Origin: JBBPZA01 sp963728925
Lineage (GTDB): Bacteria > Actinomycetota > Thermoleophilia > Solirubrobacterales > Solirubrobacteraceae
Assembly (NCBI GenBank): GCA_963728925.1
Contig: CAVSMB010000003.1
Location: 6,917-70,916 of the forward strand
Length of the DNA: 64,000 bases
Direction of reading: 5' to 3'
Each line of letters opens with the position of its first letter. The first letter of the stretch is position 1. Both the position numbers and the translations under genes were made by a program. Below are positions 24,555 through 32,580 of the stretch, piece by piece. The notes beneath the pieces are model-generated. The model made no database searches. It had not been told where the DNA came from and was given only the letters and a program-made list of their open reading frames with translations.

Positions 24555-26672
24555 TCAGAAGAGTGACCCCTGGCGCGGCGGAGCGGGCGCTGAGGGCGGC
24601 CGGCCTCGATCGTCGCCACCCTCCCACAGGCTCTGGGACGCCGCCCCTTCGTGGCCGGCGCTCTCGGGTGCCGGGTCGCGCTCCCTGGCCCCGCGCAGCG
24701 GCGTCAGGCACCCGCCGGTCTCCCGCGCGCCGCGGGGACGGACCAGGGCCGAGAGGCGCTCGCGCTCGGCCTGCGGGGCGTAGGCCCCGCGGCGGTAGAG
24801 CTCCTCGTAGCGCGGCACGAGGTCGGGGCGCTGGGCGCGCAGCCAGTCGAAGAAGATCCCGCGCACCTCCCCGCGCAGGTGCAGAGCGATCCCGCCGACG
24901 TGCGTCGCCCCGGCCTCCGCGCACAGGTCGAGGATCTCTGCCACCTGCTCGGGCGCGTCGTTGACGCCGGGCATCAGCGGCGCGACGAGGACTCCCGTCG
25001 GGATTCCGGCGCGGTTGAGCTCGGCGACCGCCTCGATCCGCGCGCGCGGGTTCGGCGTCCGCGGCTCGGTGGCACGCCACGCCTTCTCGTCGAGGGTCGG
25101 GATCGACAGGTTCGCGGTGAACCCGACTCGCGCCGCAAGCTCCTTGAACAGCTCGATGTCGCGCAACAGCAGCGGTGACTTCGTGAGCACGGAGCACGGC
25201 GTGTCGCTGTCGCGCAGCGCAGCCCAGATGTCGGGCATCAGCCGGTAGCGCGACTCGACCCACTGGTAGGGATCGGTGTTCGTCCCGATGGCGACGTGCT
25301 CGCGCCTCCACCCCGGCTTGGCCAGCTCCACCCGCAGCACCTCGGGCGCGTTGACCTTGACGACGATCTCGCGCTCGAAGTCCCGACCGGCGTCCATGTC
25401 GAGATACGTGTGGGTGGGGCGAGCGAAGCAGTTGTGGCTGATCACGCCGTTGGCGATGAAGTCCCCGGTGCCCGTCGTGATGTCGTAGAGCGGCATCTCC
25501 ACGCCGAGCGGCTCGACGGAGATGACCCCAAGCCGAGCGTCCGACTTGACCGCCATACCGTTGATCGTCCGCTTGCGGGTGATCGCGGGGTCCACGGTGT
25601 GGAAGAACCGAAGACGCTCGCGCAAGCCGCCGCGGAGCCGGACCACGCGGAGGCCGTTGGCCAGGCCGGGGTCCTCGAGCGCGAAATCGAAGTCCAGAGC
25701 CTCGAGGCTCTCGACAATCATGCGGATGATCGCCATATCTGTATTCGAAATCCGGAATATGCCTTGGCTGTGGCTTCCCTCGGCGTCGTAGATGCCGGCC
25801 AGGAACCCCTTCCGCCAGTCGTCGCTGGGCGACCACGGCCAACGGATTGCATCGACGATTCGCGTTACACGAGTGGCCCCCCTGGCGCGGATGGCCCACA
25901 CGGGCTCGAACCGGCCGTGCGCGCGCTGAAACAGGTATTCGCCGGTCTCGACCGCGATGTCGCGGAGGTACGCACGGATCCTGAGCAAAGCCTCGAAGTC
26001 GACCAGAGCCAGGCGGGACGCGTTCGAGGCGCGGCCATCCGAGGGTTTCGTCCTGACATGACCATCTCCGCGCACCGTCCCGCAGAGGTATCCACGCCGG
26101 TAGTCGTCGCTCTCCTCAGGAGCTGCAGCGAAGCCTCCCGTACCGACCAGCCCGTTGTTCGTCGTCAGATACGGTCGCTGCAGCGGGCCGCCCATCGAAC
26201 CGGTGACGTACTTCCAACCACGATCGCTCAGGAAGCGGTGGTCCCCGCTCGCGATCAATTCGGTTCCGTCTTCGACGATGATCCTGTGCGCGGGTTTCGT
26301 CGTTGACCAGTGCGCGTGAACTGTCGTCGTCACGTACCGTCGGTGTCGACCCACGCCCACGGTTCCCACTACGCCGTCGCCGGCGCGAAGATCTCGAAGT
26401 GCCTTCGGCCGGCCATCCGCCATCAGGATCGGCGTGTCGCCGCCCATACAGAACACGCATGCATGGCTGCATCCCCTGTACGGGTTGATGGTCCACCGGA
26501 AGGGCATCCGGGAGGCCTTGGGAACGCGGTTGAGTGCCGACTTGGCCCGCACTTCGTAGAAGCGGGTGTCCAGCGCCTCGGGCGCGTCGAAGGTGCGGAC
26601 CACCGCGGGCTCGCGGTAGCCCGGCAGAGTCCGCGCCTCATCGGCCTCGACGAGCAGGTTGTCCCAGCGCAC
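24555..26672 (-). CDS. Rv2578c-family radical SAM protein (SplB-related) interrupted by an intein
   Basis: 705 residues including a 340-residue intein. The extein has a radical SAM cluster motif GCSHACVFC, with the third cysteine also intein residue 1; after splicing the motif is CSHACVF-CFARPTHTYL. Downstream IGTNTDPYQWVESRYRLMPDI, SVLTKSPLLLRDIELF and NLSIPTLDEKAWRATEPRTPNPRARIEAV match the Rv2578c / spore photoproduct lyase-like family. The C-terminal 60 residues are a disordered tail ending PPRQGSLF. GTG 26672 is preferred because it gives VRWDN, matching family members that begin MRW, and it abuts an SOS box; GTG 26678 is the alternative. A role in DNA or nucleotide repair is inferred. 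Confidence 0.88.
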   Translation of the reverse strand: MRWDNLLVEADEARTLPGYREPAVVRTFDAPEALDTRFYEVRAKSALNRVPKASRMPFRWTINPYRGCSHACVFCMGGDTPILMADGRPKALRDLRAGDGVVGTVGVGRHRRYVTTTVHAHWSTTKPAHRIIVEDGTELIASGDHRFLSDRGWKYVTGSMGGPLQRPYLTTNNGLVGTGGFAAAPEESDDYRRGYLCGTVRGDGHVRTKPSDGRASNASRLALVDFEALLRIRAYLRDIAVETGEYLFQRAHGRFEPVWAIRARGATRVTRIVDAIRWPWSPSDDWRKGFLAGIYDAEGSHSQGIFRISNTDMAIIRMIVESLEALDFDFALEDPGLANGLRVVRLRGGLRERLRFFHTVDPAITRKRTINGMAVKSDARLGVISVEPLGVEMPLYDITTGTGDFIANGVISHNCFARPTHTYLDMDAGRDFEREIVVKVNAPEVLRVELAKPGWRREHVAIGTNTDPYQWVESRYRLMPDIWAALRDSDTPCSVLTKSPLLLRDIELFKELAARVGFTANLSIPTLDEKAWRATEPRTPNPRARIEAVAELNRAGIPTGVLVAPLMPGVNDAPEQVAEILDLCAEAGATHVGGIALHLRGEVRGIFFDWLRAQRPDLVPRYEELYRRGAYAPQAERERLSALVRPRGARETGGCLTPLRGARERDPAPESAGHEGAASQSLWEGGDDRGRPPSAPAPPRQGSLF
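25431..26450 (-). other. Intein with LAGLIDADG-type homing endonuclease domain
   Basis: Codes for 340 residues from CMGGDTPILMADGRPKAL (Cys1, block A) to GVISHN (block G) followed by extein Cys+1. Block B is DGTELIASGDHRFL. Two dodecapeptide motifs GYLCGTVRGDG and GFLAGIYDAEGSH mark a DOD endonuclease; the first has Arg-Gly-Asp-Gly and the second Asp-Ala-Glu-Gly, so both carry an acidic catalytic residue. All splicing residues (Cys1, TxxH-like block B, His-Asn, Cys+1) are present, so splicing is expected. The stretch is visibly less GC-rich than its host gene (for example the AT-rich patch near 25735-25760), consistent with horizontal acquisition. Confidence 0.92.
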
Positions 26673-26685
26673 GAACACATGTTCC
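26672..26685 (-). promoter_or_regulatory. LexA (SOS) box abutting the start of the radical SAM gene
   Basis: On the minus strand GGAACATGTGTTCG, one mismatch from the 14-bp palindrome with an intact GAAC-N4-GTTC core. Its last G is the first base of GTG 26672, exactly as at dinB. A TTGAAC hexamer lies 6 bases upstream of the box, the same offset as TTGACC at the 6555 box. Confidence 0.85.
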
Positions 26686-26726
26686 CACTCGGTTCAAGCG
26701 GGGATGGCGCGGCACGACGTTCCCTA

Positions 26727-27907
26727 GTGGTGGGTCTTGGAAGTGGTGTTGGTCATGCGGCGAGCGGCTTGCCGGTGTAGGTCCAGGCGAAGGGTTTGGC
26801 GGTGAGGTTGTAGTGCTCGACGAAGGTGAGCATTTGGACGGCGAGGTCGTGGGGGCTGGTGAACTGCCCGTGGCGGAGCAGGCGGCGGGCGAGGATCGAG
26901 AAGAACATCTCGACCTGGTTGAGCCACGAGGCGTGCTTGGGCGTGAACACGAAGCGCCAGCGCGGGTGCTCGTCCAGCCATGCCTCGACGGCCTGGGTCT
27001 TGTGCGTGGAGAGGTTGTCGAGCACGGCGACGACCTGCCGGCCGACGGGGATCTCGGCGTCGAGCTGGTCGAGGAAGGCGATGAAGTTCCACTGGTTGCG
27101 GGTGGGGGCGGTCATCCCGGACACCTCGCCGGAGTGCACCTGCAGGGCGGCGAACAGGTTCTGGGTGCCGTTGCGCAGGTACTCGCTGTCGCGCCGGGCG
27201 GGACGCCCGGGCGCCGGGAGCGTGTCGCGGCGCGCCGGTTCGCGCGCCGCGATCGAGGTCTTCTCGTCGACCGAGACGACGATCGCGTTGGCGGGCGGGT
27301 CGACGTAGAGGCCGCAGACTTCGGCGGCCTGGGCGTCGAACTCGGGGCCGAGCTCGCTCATCACCCACTGCTCGGTGACGTGCGGACGCAGGTCGGCTTC
27401 GGCGAGGATTGCCTGGGCGCGCGAGGCCGACATGCCGACCTGCTCGGCCAGCTCGGCCAGCGTCCAGCGCTCGCGCCGCACCCCGCCTTCGGTGTCCGGC
27501 GGCCGGGTACAAGCCAGCGCGATCAACCGCGCGCGGACCGCTTGATCATGCGTCAGCGGCCGCCCCGACTTGGGCCGGTCATGCAGCCCGTCAAGCCCTT
27601 CGCGCTCGTAGCGGGCGCGCTGACGACGCGCGGTCTCCGGCACACACCCGACGCGCTCAGCGATCTCGCCGGCCGGCCGGCCGTCGGCGGCCAGCAGCAC
27701 GATCTGCGCGCGCTCTACCAGCCGCCGCTCAGCCGTGCGCGAGTTGGCCAGCTTCTCCAGCACCGGCCGGTCCTCCGCCGCAACCTCGATGCACTTCGCA
27801 TGCGCCGCCACGTTCGCCTCCATCGTCGCCCAACCAGAACGACAAGGCGATTCACCCACACCCCAACAACCTCCTGCAAGTGCCACAGAACTTGCAGGAC
27901 CGACCAC
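26727..27907 (-). mobile_element. IS630-family insertion sequence, copy 1
   Basis: A 1181-bp element flanked by TA on both sides (26725-26726 and 27908-27909), the expected IS630 target duplication. Inward-reading ends GTGGTGGGTCTTGGAAGT and GTGGTCGGTCCTGCAAGT form imperfect terminal inverted repeats of about 25 bp. It carries one intact transposase gene. Insertion fell in the TAG stop codon of the START-like fragment; since the IS end begins with G, TAG is restored. The element lies about 40 bp upstream of the radical SAM gene's SOS box and does not disrupt it. Confidence 0.88.
26753..27823 (-). CDS. IS630-family transposase
   Basis: 356 residues from ATG 27823. N-terminal helix-turn-helix (ADGRPAGEIAERVGCVPETARRQRARY, then LAELAEQVGMSASRAQAIL) and a DDE domain with VVSVDEKTSI (first Asp), VVAVLDNLSTHKT (second Asp) and HASWLNQVEMFFSIL (Glu). 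Ends TYTGKPLAA at 26753, inside the left inverted-repeat margin. Intact catalytic residues and good ends suggest it may still move. Distinct in sequence from the second IS630 copy at 33.6-34.7 kb. Confidence 0.93.
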   Translation of the reverse strand: MEANVAAHAKCIEVAAEDRPVLEKLANSRTAERRLVERAQIVLLAADGRPAGEIAERVGCVPETARRQRARYEREGLDGLHDRPKSGRPLTHDQAVRARLIALACTRPPDTEGGVRRERWTLAELAEQVGMSASRAQAILAEADLRPHVTEQWVMSELGPEFDAQAAEVCGLYVDPPANAIVVSVDEKTSIAAREPARRDTLPAPGRPARRDSEYLRNGTQNLFAALQVHSGEVSGMTAPTRNQWNFIAFLDQLDAEIPVGRQVVAVLDNLSTHKTQAVEAWLDEHPRWRFVFTPKHASWLNQVEMFFSILARRLLRHGQFTSPHDLAVQMLTFVEHYNLTAKPFAWTYTGKPLAA

Positions 27908-28422
27908 TAGGCGTACACCCCGTCCAGCCACGCCTTGAGCGCCGCCTCGCGCGCCGCAGCGTCGACGCCGTCCGTGAACGCGTGCGCGCTCATCCCGACG
28001 ACGCTGCCGAAGTGGTTGCGCCCGAAGAAGCGGTACAGGCCGTCGTCGGTCCGGACGCCGAGGAACTCCGGCGTGGAGTAGTCGATGACGCCGTCGAGCG
28101 TGCCGGCGTCGCCGAGCGACGCATGGACCGCATCGCCCACGCTCGCGTCCGCGGACACGCCGAGTGCGGCGCGCAGCGCCTCCATCGCGTCCGGCGTTCC
28201 GGCGGCCTCGGGCCCCTCGATGCCGGACGACGGCTGGCCGACGTACGTGACCCCGCGGCCGTTGAAGTGCTCGAGGTACTGCCCGAGCGTGTGGAGGTAG
28301 AAGTCCGTGTGGGCGCCGATGGCGTCGTACTGGTCCTCCCACCCGTCGGCGAGAATCCCGCTGTGGACGTAGCGCAGGTGCGCCGTGCCGCCGTCGCGGG
28401 CCTCGCGAGGCGCGCGCTCCAA
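27907..28422 (-). pseudogene. START/AHSA1-like (SRPBCC) protein, 5'-truncated
   Basis: About 171 codons beginning at a poor TTG. The sequence (LRYVHSGILADGWEDQYDAIGAHTDFYLHTLGQYLEHF, FLGVRTDDGLYRFFGRNHFG) looks like the C-terminal two-thirds of an AHSA1-type START-fold protein; the usual N-terminal strands (the VxxPPExVF region) are absent because the frame runs back into the miaB stop region at 28430-28457. Probably a remnant joined to miaB by a deletion. Its stop codon TAG was the IS630 target site. Confidence 0.55.
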
Positions 28423-28429
28423 GACGAGC

Positions 28430-28457
28430 GCGCTCAGGCCGCCGCGCTCAGGCCGCC
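28430..28457. repeat. 14-bp tandem duplication at the miaB 3' end
   Basis: GCGCTCAGGCCGCC occurs twice head-to-tail (28430-28443, 28444-28457), spanning the miaB stop codon. It sits exactly where the 5'-truncated START-like remnant begins, so it may be the scar of the joining event. Confidence 0.8.
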
Positions 28458-29776
28458 GCGCCGGCGAGCAGCGAGGCCTCGCCGGCGAGCGTCTGGCTCG
28501 TCGCGCTGGTGATGCGAACGTCGACGAGGTCGCCGGGGGCGGCGAGGCCGTCGAAGTTCACGACCTTGTTGTGGCGCGAGCGGCCGCGCAGGCGCGAGGG
28601 GTCGGTGCGCGAGGGGCCCTCGACGAGCACCCCGAGCGTGCGTCCGACGAAGCGCTGCGCGCGCTCGTGGGCCCGGCGCTGGACGACCTCGACAAGCCGC
28701 TCCATGCGCGCGACCGCGACCTCGTGGTCGACCCGGCCGTCGAGCGTCGCCGCCTCGGTCCCGCGCCGCGGCGAGTAGATGAAGGTGAAGGCGCCGTCGT
28801 AGCCCACCTCCTCGCACACCTCGAGGGTCTGCTCGAAGTCCGCCTCGGTCTCCCCCGGGAAGCCGACGATCACGTCGGTGGTGATCGCGCAGTCGGGCAC
28901 GTGCTCGCGGATCAGCGCCACGCGGTCGAGGTAGCGCTCGCGCGAGTAGGTGCGGCGCATCGCCTTGAGGATCCGCGAGGACCCGGCCTGCAGCGGCAGA
29001 TGGACGTGCTCGCACAGCGACCGCAGCCGCGCGTGCGCGAGGACGACGTCCTCGCGCATGTCCTTGGGGTGCGGGCTCGTGTAGCGCAGGCGCTCGAGCC
29101 CGTCGATCGCGTCCAGTCGCTCGAGGAGCTGCGCGAAGGAGCAGGGCGGCGCGCCGCGGCGCCCGAGATCGCGGCCGTAGGCGTTGACGTTCTGGCCCAG
29201 CAGGGTCACCTCGCTCACGCCTTCGCGCACGAGCGCCTCGACTTCGGCGGCGAGCTCCTCGGCCGAGCGCGAGACCTCTCGCCCGCGCGTCGAGGGCACG
29301 ATGCAGTAGGAGCAGCGCATGTTGCAGCCCACGCTGATCTGCACCCAGCCCTGGAAGTCGCGGGCCCGCTTGGCGGGGAGGTGGCCGGTGAAGCCCTCGA
29401 ACTCGAAGAAGCCCTGGGCGGTGAGCGAGTCCGAGGTCAGGAACTCGGCGAGCTTGTGCACCTGGCCCGGGCCGAAGGCGACGTCGACGAAGGGGAAGCG
29501 GCGGAAGACCTCCTCCTTGACCGACTGCGCCCAGCACCCGCCGACCCCGATCACCGTGCCCGGCCGGTCGCGCTTGAGCCGCCGGGCCTCCCCGAGGTGG
29601 CCGATGAAGCGCTCGTCGGCCTTCTCGCGGATCGAGCAGGTGTTGAAGAGTATCAGGTCGGCCTCGTCGCGTGCCGGCGCCTCGGCGTACCCGAGCGACT
29701 CGAGCATGCCCTTCATGCGCTCGGAGTCGTGCTCGTTCATCTGGCAGCCGAACGTCGTGAGGTGGTAGCGCAGCAC
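28448..29776 (-). CDS. miaB: tRNA-2-methylthio-N6-dimethylallyladenosine synthase
   Basis: 442 residues. The N-terminal UPF0004 domain holds the three auxiliary-cluster cysteines: TTFGCQMNEHDSERM, FNTCSIREKADERF and VGGCWAQ. The radical SAM motif is VGCNMRCSYCIVPSTRG, and a C-terminal TRAM region (LGVLVEGPSRTDPSRLRGRSRHNKVVNF) binds tRNA. It adds the methylthio group to i6A37 made by MiaA. The frame is open further 5', but GTG 29776 immediately precedes LRYHLTTFGC; TTG 29785 is an alternative. It followed rny ancestrally, with the secreted-protein gene now between them. Confidence 0.93.
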   Translation of the reverse strand: MLRYHLTTFGCQMNEHDSERMKGMLESLGYAEAPARDEADLILFNTCSIREKADERFIGHLGEARRLKRDRPGTVIGVGGCWAQSVKEEVFRRFPFVDVAFGPGQVHKLAEFLTSDSLTAQGFFEFEGFTGHLPAKRARDFQGWVQISVGCNMRCSYCIVPSTRGREVSRSAEELAAEVEALVREGVSEVTLLGQNVNAYGRDLGRRGAPPCSFAQLLERLDAIDGLERLRYTSPHPKDMREDVVLAHARLRSLCEHVHLPLQAGSSRILKAMRRTYSRERYLDRVALIREHVPDCAITTDVIVGFPGETEADFEQTLEVCEEVGYDGAFTFIYSPRRGTEAATLDGRVDHEVAVARMERLVEVVQRRAHERAQRFVGRTLGVLVEGPSRTDPSRLRGRSRHNKVVNFDGLAAPGDLVDVRITSATSQTLAGEASLLAGAAA

Positions 29777-29822
29777 GACGGCCAAGGGTACCCCGGCCGC
29801 CGTGCCCGCTCCCGGAGAGCGG

Positions 29823-30639
29823 TCAGTTGTCGATGACCGTGTAGTGGAAGGTGACCGGCGGCAGGTCGATGGCCGCGGCGCCCACGTTGCAGACGACGAC
29901 GCGGATGAAGCCGTTGGCCACTGCGGCCTGGCCGTAGACCGTGACCGCTGCGGCAACCGGGTTGTAGTCGGCCCGTGGCGACACGGTGACCTGGTCGGTC
30001 GTCGTTGCGCCGGGTACGACCGGCGTCGCGTAGTCGCAGGCCCCGGCGCCGATGTTCGGGAAGTCGATGGAGACCGTGCCCGAGGCCTTGCCGATGTCGA
30101 CCCCGTCGAGCGTGCCGTTCGTGACCTCGTCGCCGGAGACGGAGTTCGGGCCGAGCTCAGAGGCTCCGATCGCGGCCGAGGCGATGTCGGCGGCGGTCAG
30201 GGTCTCGGTGGCGACCTTCGCGCTGGTGACGCTGCCGGCGGCCAGCTTGGGATTGGTGACCGAGCCGTCGGCCAGCTTGGGGGTGGACACGGAGCCGTCG
30301 CCCAGCTTGGGATTGGTGACCGAGCCGTCGCCCAGTTTCGTCGTGGTCACCGAGCCGTCGAGGATCTGCGCGAGCTGCGCCTTCAGCGCGGGACTGAGAT
30401 CGACAAGGCCGACCCCCCCCCCCCCCGTCGAGGAGGTCGATGGACTTCACGCCGTTGTCCGTGAGGTCGACCGAGGCGACCTGGCCGTTCTTGATGATCT
30501 TGGACGTGACGGTGTTCTTCTTGAGCTTCGGGGCCTTGGCGTAGCTCTGGCCGCCGAGGGCGACGAACAGCGCGAGGAACGCGAAGAGCAGGGCCAGCGG
30601 GTGCAGACTGCGCGCCGGCAGCTGTGCGATGCGGGACAT
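29823..30639 (-). pseudogene. Secreted repeat protein broken at a homopolymer run (possibly phase-variable)
   Basis: ATG 30639, after AGGAGG, begins a signal peptide with LHPLALLFAFLALFVALGGQSYA, typical of Thermoleophilia exported proteins, followed by LKKNTVTSKIIKNGQVASVDL. At 30413-30426 a run of 14 C (G on the coding strand) puts the rest out of frame. The continuing frame encodes short repeats (KLGDGSVTNPKLGDGSVSTPKLADGSVTNPKL) and a C-terminal beta-rich domain ending FHYTVIDN at 29823. A tract of 13 or 16 would restore one continuous protein of about 271-272 residues. Surface or extracellular role inferred. Confidence 0.72.
30413..30426. repeat. Homopolymer tract, 14 C
   Basis: The longest mononucleotide run in the window, lying inside the coding region of the secreted repeat protein. 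Runs of this length slip readily during replication and during sequencing. Confidence 0.9.
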
Positions 30640-30705
30640 GGTGGTCCTCCTGGGGTCGTGGGAGCGCATCGAACCCCACAACCGGCCAGGCACCCGGGAC
30701 TTACG

Positions 30706-32178
30706 TCACTTCGCGTAGTCCACGGCGCGCGACTCGCGGATCACCGTCACCTTGATCTGCCCCGGGTACTCGAGCTCCTTCTCGATCTCGCGCGCGATGG
30801 CCTGGCTCAGGAGCACCGCGGTGTCGTCGTCGACGGCGCCGGGCTCGACGATGACCCGGATCTCCCGGCCCGCCTGCATGGCGTAGACCTTGTCGACGCC
30901 GTCGTGGCGGGTGGCGATCGCCTCGAGCTCGCGCAGCCGCTTGACGTAGTGCTCGAGCGACTCCCCGCGGGCGCCCGGGCGGGCGCCCGAGAGCGCGTCG
31001 GCCGCCTGGACGATGACCGCCTCGATGGTCTGGGGCTCGACCTCGTTGTGGTGGGCCTCCATCGCGTGGGCGACCGCCTCCGTCTCGCCGTGGCGGCGAG
31101 CGAGGTCGCCGCCCACGAGGGCGTGCGGCCCCTCGATCTCGTGCGAGACCGCCTTGCCGATGTCGTGCAGGAGCGCGGCGCGGCGGGCGGTCTTCGCGCT
31201 CGCCCCCAGCTCGTCGGCCATCATCGCCCCGAGCTGCGCGCACTCGACCGAGTGGGCGAGCACGTTCTGGCCGTAGCTCGTGCGGAAGCGCAGCCGACCG
31301 AGGACCCTCACGAGCTCGGGGTGCAGGCCCTGGACCTTGGCCTCGAAGGCCGCCTGCTCGCCCGCTTCGACCATGCGCTGGTCGAGCTCGGACTTCGACT
31401 GGTAGAACATCTCCTCGATGCGGGCGGGGTGGATGCGGCCGTCCTGCAGGAGCTTCTCGAGGGTGAGGCGGGCGACCTCGCGACGGACGCCGTCGAAGCC
31501 CGACAGCACGACCGCGTGGGGCGTGTCGTCGACGATGAAGTCCACGCCGGTCAGGTTCTCCAGGGCGCGGATGTTGCGACCCTCCCGGCCGATGATGCGA
31601 CCCTTCATGTCGTCGGAGGCGAGCTGGACGACCGACACCGTCGTCTCGGCGGCGTGGCCGGCCGCGAGGCGCTGCATGACGACGCTGAGGATCGAGCGCA
31701 CCCGCCGCTCGGCGTCGCGCTTGGTCTCCTCCTCGACCCGGCGGACGATCCGCGCGCTGTCGTGCCGAGCCTGGTCCTCGACCTCGCGCAGGAGCACCTG
31801 CTTGGCCTGCGCGGCGCTCAGGTGGGAGACCCGCTCGAGCTCGCGGAGGTGCTCGCGCTTGCGCTCCTCGACGGTCGCCCGGACGCGCTCGAGCTCGCGC
31901 GTCCGGTCCTCGAGCGATCGCTCGCGCCGGGCGACCTCTGAGAGCTTGGCCTCCAGCGACTCCTCCTTCGACAGCGCCCGCTCCTCCATGCGAGCGAGCT
32001 CGGCGCGCCGCTCGCGCAGCTCGTCGTCGATCGCCGCGCGGTCGACGCCCGCGATCGTCGCGGGCGCCCCGGCGGGGCCCGTCGAGGCCGTCTGGGCGAC
32101 CGAGCCCGTCCGCCGCAGCAGGACGGCGCCGCAGACGACGCCCACCGCCAGGAGTGCCGCCGCGATCACGATTGCCAT
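30706..32178 (-). CDS. rny: Ribonuclease Y
   Basis: 490 residues. N-terminal membrane anchor (MAIVIAAALLAVGVVCGAVLL), coiled-coil Glu/Arg-rich region about 45-165, KH domain (MKGRIIGREGRNIRALENLTGVDFIVDDTP) and HD domain with RAALLHDIGKAVSHEIEGPHALVGGDLARRHGE carrying the metal-binding His-Asp. It starts bulk mRNA turnover by endonucleolytic cleavage at the membrane. ATG 32178 follows GAGAGGA. With RNase J (46.8-48.5 kb) this gives a Bacillus-like decay machinery. Confidence 0.95.
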   Translation of the reverse strand: MAIVIAAALLAVGVVCGAVLLRRTGSVAQTASTGPAGAPATIAGVDRAAIDDELRERRAELARMEERALSKEESLEAKLSEVARRERSLEDRTRELERVRATVEERKREHLRELERVSHLSAAQAKQVLLREVEDQARHDSARIVRRVEEETKRDAERRVRSILSVVMQRLAAGHAAETTVSVVQLASDDMKGRIIGREGRNIRALENLTGVDFIVDDTPHAVVLSGFDGVRREVARLTLEKLLQDGRIHPARIEEMFYQSKSELDQRMVEAGEQAAFEAKVQGLHPELVRVLGRLRFRTSYGQNVLAHSVECAQLGAMMADELGASAKTARRAALLHDIGKAVSHEIEGPHALVGGDLARRHGETEAVAHAMEAHHNEVEPQTIEAVIVQAADALSGARPGARGESLEHYVKRLRELEAIATRHDGVDKVYAMQAGREIRVIVEPGAVDDDTAVLLSQAIAREIEKELEYPGQIKVTVIRESRAVDYAK

Positions 32179-32580
32179 GAGTGTCCTCTCTCCACGGGCC
32201 CGGAGGGTGGCCCGAGCCCGGTCAGCTCTGTCGGTTGCGGTGCGACGACCGGGCCGTGCGAGAACACGGTAGGGATGACGGTGGCGGCGCCGTGCCGCCC
32301 TTCAGGCTGAGGCTAGAGGCGTCTGCGGTTCGGGTGTTTGGAAGCCGTCAACTGAAGGTGCCGTAAGGAAAGTGTGATGATTTGCTGGTGAAAAGGCCCT
32401 CACGGGCCCGGTCAATATCGCGTCTTTCGATCATACGACCGGTCGGTGGCCCGCGCAAACGAACGCATGTTCACCGTCGTGCCAGGCGGGCCCTCTCGTT
32501 CCGTCGTTCGCCCGAGCCGCAAAGGAGAGCCGTGGGCTCCATGAGCGCTGGATCTTCCGTCAGCCGGGAGAAAGAACACC
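32179..32580. other. 402-bp divergent intergenic region, rny / methyltransferase
   Basis: No gene is visible; the only short ORF at the SOS box (ATG 32467, 24 residues) looks random. The stretch holds comparatively AT-rich DNA (32370-32430), a GGCCC-tcac-GGGCC hairpin (about 32395-32409), a CGACCGGTCG palindrome (32436-32445, possible operator) and a LexA-box-like palindrome (32460-32473). GGGAGAAAG just before GTG 32581 serves the methyltransferase. Confidence 0.5.
32460..32473 (+). promoter_or_regulatory. LexA-box-like palindrome
   Basis: CGAACGCATGTTCA contains the intact GAAC-N4-GTTC core with one outer mismatch. It lies about 108 bases before the methyltransferase GTG and 282 bases before the rny start. 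Unlike the other three boxes it does not abut a convincing start codon, so its target is uncertain. Confidence 0.55.

Noticed and set aside
26753..28342. A single 529-codon minus-strand frame through IS630 copy 1 and beyond
   Set aside because: The 5' portion is out-of-frame translation of the START remnant; the transposase begins at ATG 27823 within the IS ends.
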